DNA from: Amblyornis subalaris
Lineage: Eukaryota > Chordata > Aves > Passeriformes > Ptilonorhynchidae
Length of the DNA: 64,000 nt
Direction: 5' to 3'
NCBI GenBank assembly: GCA_018881555.1
Contig: JACAXG010000068.1
Span: 3,066,198-3,130,197 of the forward strand
In this document: positions 59,424-64,000 of the stretch, piece by piece
How the letters are laid out: every line of letters starts with the position of its first letter
How positions within the stretch are numbered: position 1 is the first letter of the stretch
Notes under the pieces: model-generated
The model's input: only the letters and a program-made list of their open reading frames with translations
The model's database searches: none
Told to the model about the DNA's origin: nothing
Made by a program: the position numbers and the translations under genes

Positions 59424-59860
59424 CAGGGTCATACATTTGTTCAGGCTGGAAAAACCTGCTGAGATCATTGAGTCCAACCATTAACCCATCGATGTCAAAG
59501 TCACCACTAACCCATGTACCCAAGTGCCACATCCGCACATCTTCTAAATCTCTCCAGGGATAGTGGCTCCACCACTGCCCTGGGCAGCTTTTGCCAGGGC
59601 TGGACAACCTTTTCAGTGAAGAAATTTTTTCCTGATATCAAAGCTAAACCTCCCCTAGTGCAACTTGAGGCTATTTCCTCTTGTTCTGTCACTCGGTACT
59701 TGGGAGAAGAGGCTCACCCTCACCTCAGTTAGTTTTATTTAGGAACAAGGCTCCCCCTGACTCTCCTTTTCTCCTTTCCCCCAGCTCCCTCAGCCTCTCC
59801 TCATCAGACTTGTGCTCCAGACCCTTCACCAGACTCACTCCCTTCCCTGGGCAGGTGCCC
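59424..59860 (-). mobile_element. CR1 LINE, older 5'-truncated copy
   Basis: The complement of CR1 is readable from a degenerate tip ('catacatttgttcaggctgg') through 'gagatcattgagtccaacc', 'cttctaaatctctccaggg', 'ggctccaccactgccctggg', 'cctcccctagtgcaacttgag' and 'gctccctcagcctctcc' to 'gtgctccagacccttcacc' near 59810-59829. After that similarity fades. It is longer and more diverged than the copy at 58657 and belongs to a different CR1 subfamily, having the ACTCCACCACTTCCCTGG version of the middle section. Confidence 0.92.
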
Positions 59861-61834
59861 TTCATGCTCAGGTGCAGAACAAGTCGGTTTTGGATTTCCC
59901 CCAAATAAGCTCATTAATGTATTAGTCACAAATTTACTTCAAGGACACTTGACCTCAGTGTCTCTGCTCTCCCCTCTGATCATCTTCCAGCTCCTGCTTC
60001 AGCAACAGAAAACTACAAAGAAAAGAAACGGCAGAGTCAACAAAACCAGGAAAAGCCAAAGATTAGGGCTGTGGTTGGCTCAGCAAAGCCCAGCCTTTGT
60101 GCCATGATCCCTGGAACTGTTTCCAGGTTACTCTCATGATGTAAATCCAGGTAGTTAAAGAAGGAAGGATTTTGTCTCTTCCTTTGGATAACTTTTTACC
60201 TCTCTCCTTGTGCAAGGTTTTAAAAAGTTGTGTTTAAAAGTAAAGAACAGTCCTCTTAAATGATTAGTATTTTATTGAATGATAATTAATACAACTGGGA
60301 GAAGTCTGACAAGTAGATCAGGTAAACAGCAAAGGAGGCCATGAAGAAAGAAAGGGAAAAAAAAAGAGCAGCAGACGATATAGGAGAAAATAGAGTGACT
60401 TCTGAGCTGAAATTTTTAACAAAGAGCTTTTCTTCCCAGCTCTGCCATTCCCCAATTGCATTAAAGTGGTTGGCAAGATGAATAATATTTTTAGATTAAA
60501 TATACTGGCAGAACAACAGGAACTGTAGCCCCTTTACTGTTCTGCTGGAAATTTCTCCTGCTGTTTCTGGTAAATATGGCTGGTGGCAGGACCTGGCTTG
60601 TAGCTTTAACCACATGTGGGAAGTTCATGGGGCAAAGATGCCAAGTCTAAAATTAACCCCCTTAAAAAAAAAAAAAAATTAAAAAAAAGTGCCTGGAGCA
60701 GGGTGAGAGTGTTTAGGTCGTTATTTTTAGTCTTTCATTATATTAAGACATGTAAAGATTTGGATTAATTAAGGATAAAAAAAAGTAGATCTCAACATTT
60801 TCTGGATTGAAATGAATAAAACATTTCCATGGAATATTTTAGTTTTAAATCCTTAGACAAGAACCAAGTAAAAGATAGAGCACTAAGAGTGAGGGCTCTT
60901 TGAAGCTCCCAGGATTGCTGTGGAGAACGAATTAAAGGTGTTGCCAGGCTTTACCAGGAGCAGCACATTTCTCTGGGCTCCGCTACTGAGACCCCAAAAT
61001 ACCCCACAAAAAACTGAGTGTGGCATCCCTGGGCTTGTGGAGAAGAACTCAAGAATGTAACAGGAAAGGATCAAAATCTGTAAAGCAAATAAGAAGTGCA
61101 GCACCAAAACACTGGTGTTTCCTCATTTTTATGTGTTTATTTTTGTTTCTTTCTGAACTTTGGGAAGATATGTCCTGATTTTAAGGGCAATTTAACCCCT
61201 GAATTTTGAAGTTATGAGTACGATATTGGAGATGATGGTGGACACACCAGTAAATATTTATAAGTAACTTTATTAATATCACCACTATCACCAGCAAACC
61301 AAGGCTATTCTCAAAATAACCACTGCTACATCTTTCACTCCATGCAAAGTGTGAGGATTCATCCCTTCTCTGGAAACAGTGTTTTTATCTCGACTTCATG
61401 CTTGGCTGAGTTTGCTGTTCCTTGCTTTCAGAACAGGCTGTTGTCTCAGCTCCTGAATGTTTTCTTGTTTTTCCTACTCTGTCCTTCAAAACAAAAATCT
61501 TATGGGAACAGCTGTTGTGAAGTAGAGGTCTGTGCTAATAAGGAATAGTATGCAGCTATTTAAGTACATTGTATTCCAAAGAAATATTAACATGGAGCTA
61601 CTGAGAAACCAGTATTTATCAGTTCCTTCATGAACTCCCTCCCACCTTTACAAATTATCTAAAATAGACATCTAATTATGCCTCTCTGCATATATTCTAT
61701 CACTTTCTTCATGTCTCAACCCTCTGTGTTACTCACCCTGTGGTTTTAAAGCTTCAGTCAAAATAGTGATGTCGATTTGCAATTATTTTTGTTTTAATTA
61801 ATAAGATCCTGTTAAATCTTTTGCTCTGCCAGCA
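59861..61834. other. Unique non-coding sequence
   Basis: An A-rich run with a TT interruption lies at 60664-60688. Nothing else recognised; frames are under 75 codons. Confidence 0.5.
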
Positions 61835-61925
61835 GACATGGACACTACTGTGCAAAATGCTACATATAAATCTTATAGGAAACAGTCCCTGCTCCAAAAA
61901 ATATCTTGTGAAATATATTAAAAAC
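61835..61925 (+). mobile_element. Ancient LINE-type 3' fragment, family uncertain
   Basis: 'gacactactgtgcaaaatgc', 'acatataaatcttatagg', 'aaacagtccctgctccaaaa' and 'aatatcttgtgaaatatatt' follow the same old amniote repeat as 24150-24240. The 'acagtccctgctccaaa' block matches the remembered consensus almost exactly. I associate this with CR1/L3-clade LINE ends but cannot verify the family. Confidence 0.5.
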
Positions 61926-63254
61926 AAAAGAACATCAATATTTTTGCCAATTTACAGAGATGTCAGTTTAGGCACCAATCTTTCCCAAAAGCTGCATAAG
62001 AAGCTCAGAATGTGAGTGCTGGTCTCTGAAATCCTTTCCCAGACCTCAGCCCCTCTTGGTAGCATACTTGGGTGAAGAAGGATGGAATAAAATCCATCTC
62101 ATGTAAGGCAGACAACATGGGAATCGCATGTAGAACATATGATGATTGGGAGACTCTGGCAGTGGAAACATGAGATAAATAATCGCTTTCCTGGGTTGGG
62201 GNTTCCTGTTGTCATTCAATAAGAAAAATCATCTCAGTGGAGAATTCCTGGAATAAGACAATGGTGATCAATAACAAATTCCCAGTTGCTGCTGGAAAAG
62301 NTTTCTGAGCTGTTGCAGACAGGACAAAAGTGTTCTCAGTGCCATTACTGAAAGCGAAGTTTTAGACCTGAAAGCTAAAATGAAACAAAGCAAGCTTTCA
62401 ATTAACTTCTCAAAGTGCTCCCAGTTCCCAGGTCAGGGCAGATGAAAAGATAAATATTGAACAAAGAGGGTTGATCTGTATCTGAAGCATCTTAATGAAC
62501 ACAAAGAGTTGTATAACATATCCAAGGAATGCTTTACCTCATATCAACTGCGCCTTTCTCCAAGCCAGTGATGAGATCATGACCCCTCACAGGTGATCAG
62601 TTCTTCAGAGTGATACTGGATGATTTACTTCATGCACAAAGTCGTGAAGCTTCCCCCTGAACTCTGGAAAACCAGCCTTGTCGCTGATATGAGAGGGGAA
62701 GGTTCTTGTTAGAAAAACCGTAGTTGTCTTAGAAAAGNGGAAAAAAATATCAATTATTATATGTTTTCATGACATTTGTTACTGACGTGGGTAAATCACA
62801 CAGTTGCTGCTTGTCTACTGTCATTATTATCGTCAGCTATGGTCCCATCTTGACTACTTAGGGAAAAAAAACCCCAAACNTGATCACTGAGAAAGCTGCT
62901 GTTGCTAAACGGAACGACCAAGATTTTTCAGAATCTGAATAAGAGATCTGCAGCTTCCCCAAAGATTATTCCCTTGCAGTGCAGCAAACTCAAGAAGAAC
63001 AAGTTGTCGGGGTACATTAAGTGCTTATAAATAATATTTGAGGTTGTATTTCTAAGGCCAGAAAGGGATTCCTGTAAGAACCCCAGTTACTGCAGGTCCT
63101 GGGGGTCTTGCTTTAACAAATTATTTGGGGAAGATGGATTAATACTCTTGTATTAATGGATTAAATAAGCATGTTTGCAATTTATCTATGGTGCATTCTG
63201 ATCTAGTGTTACAAACACTTAAATATCACAGAGTGCAACCATATCAGTTCAAAT
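61926..63254. other. Unique non-coding sequence
   Basis: Nothing recognised; N calls at about 62202, 62301, 62738 and 62880. Confidence 0.5.
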
Positions 63255-63330
63255 GAGAGAATCAGATTTTCGTGGGTCTGAGCCAAAAACTCATTGACAT
63301 CAACAGGGAAGATTTCTACTAATTTCAGCG
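63255..63330. repeat. Ancient palindromic amniote repeat relic
   Basis: 'gagaatcagattttcgtgg', 'gagccaaaaactcattgacat' (as 'gagccaaaaa' and 'ctcattgacatcaa'), 'cagggaagattt' and 'ctaatttcagcgagctt' follow the layout GATCCAAAGCCCATTGAC..CAATGGGAAGA..CATTGATTTCAATGGGCTTTGG of the same family as 32845-32920. Confidence 0.5.
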
Positions 63331-63737
63331 AGCTTCAGCTAAGACTCCATAAATATGGAAAAGCTTTTTGATGGCTAGTCCTGAAAAATCACTGAAACTC
63401 AGGAGAACTCTGGTTTGTGTCTCAGGTGTCATTAGCACACCCATGAGCTGAATTGTGCCTACTGCTGGCCAGAAAGTGTGGCTCCGTTTCTAGATCTTCA
63501 ACTGCTTGCAGGGTAGTCACAAAAAAAATAAGAACTGTTTTGGGCTTGAGATCTGCAGGGACAGCAGAAATACCAAACCCCATAATTCTCTGTATAAGTT
63601 TTAAAACTCACAGCCGTTGTTTATTCCTTCTTAATGGCCAAACAGACAAACCCAATACTTTTTTCTTAATGTACTCAAAAGTACAAAAGACATCCAGAGC
63701 ACAAATAATTCATGGCACTAAGATGCCATGAGCTGAA
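63331..63737. other. Unique non-coding sequence
   Basis: A 92-codon plus-strand frame (63453-63731) has no recognisable motif. Nothing else found. Confidence 0.5.
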
Positions 63738-63792
63738 ACCTTGAAGCTGCAGGAGTTTTGCTACTGACTTCATTGGGCTAGAATTTCACCCG
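63738..63792. repeat. Ancient palindromic amniote repeat relic
   Basis: 'ccttgaagctgcaggagtttt', read as 'ttgaagctgcagg' and 'agttttgct', then 'actgacttcattggg' and 'ctagaatttcaccc', matches the layout TTGAAGTCAATGGGAGTTTTGCCATTGACTTCAATGGG followed by a GGATTTCACCC word (given here in pieces as GAAGTCAATGG / AGTTTTGCC / ATTGACTTCAATGGG). Confidence 0.55.
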
Positions 63793-64000
63793 AAGAAATT
63801 ACCACAATTTTCAATCTCCATAAATATTGTTGTGCAATGTTGAATTTTCTAAGCAAGTTCTTACAAATGAATTAAGTAGGATTAAAATTAGAGGAACTGG
63901 AAACAGAAATTGTGGAAGAGAATACAACAGTGACTTTAACAGTAACATTTTAGGGGCAACCCTCTAAGAGTTGGTATTGACACGACAGTCTTGCATGAAG
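63793..64000. other. Unique AT-rich sequence at the window end
   Basis: Nothing recognised. Confidence 0.5.

Noticed and set aside
1..64000. CRISPR arrays, bacterial operons, phage or plasmid features
   Set aside because: The sequence is vertebrate nuclear DNA; no regularly spaced repeats, ribosome-binding sites or dense coding were seen.
1..64000. Endogenous retrovirus or LTR copies
   Set aside because: No LTR pairs, primer-binding sites or retroviral-type frames were recognised.

Overview
The window looks like intergenic or deep intronic DNA from a bird nuclear genome. The main reason is three clear 5'-truncated CR1 retrotransposon copies carrying the avian CR1 3' signature (the 3' tip built on ATTCTATGATT, seen here as its complement), plus one older CR1 3' tip and one very old CR1-clade reverse-transcriptase fragment. 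Base composition is moderately AT-rich, simple repeats are short, mammalian Alu/L1-type repeats are absent, and there are scattered single-base N calls. I cannot name the species or the chromosome.

No protein-coding gene, tRNA or rRNA gene can be supported. The open frames are short, fall on both strands in roughly equal numbers, overlap each other, and have the cysteine/serine/proline/histidine-rich composition of translated non-coding DNA. The longest (272 codons at 20711-21529) lies in a GC-richer patch and shows no domain I recognise. One CpG-dense patch (about 40500-41010) holds an open stretch without an ATG that looks slightly more protein-like; it is the best place to look for a missed exon, but I do not call it a gene.

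Layout: 1-12 kb is mostly unique sequence with a CpG-rich patch near 5.1 kb, MIR-type SINE relics at 5.66-5.98 and 11.6-11.76 kb, and a decayed CR1-clade reverse-transcriptase fragment at 12.05-12.69 kb. 13-33 kb is unique sequence with simple repeats (16.7, 19.0, 21.6 kb), small ancient-repeat relics (20.1, 23.2, 24.2, 32.9 kb) and several AT-rich blocks dense in homeodomain/POU-type words that resemble conserved non-coding elements. 33.9-34.03 kb carries two overlapping palindromes, and 34.5-35.5 kb is strongly AT-rich with a further palindrome. 36-47 kb holds more enhancer-like blocks, two hairpins, a CR1 tip, an inverted MIR, the CpG patch and one CR1 copy. 52-64 kb has another MIR, a CpG-rich stretch, an enhancer-like block (55.7-56.06 kb), two CR1 copies flanking a perfect 22-bp palindrome, and more ancient palindromic repeats near the right end.

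The overall picture is a repeat-poor avian gene desert with many candidate regulatory islands. I found no sign of a new multi-gene system. The points most worth checking are the palindromic module at 33.94-34.04 kb, the CpG cluster with its exon-like frame at 40.5-41.0 kb, the POU/homeobox-rich block at 55.7-56.06 kb, and the ancient repeats that may have been kept for regulatory use. All conservation statements are inference, because no alignment was possible.
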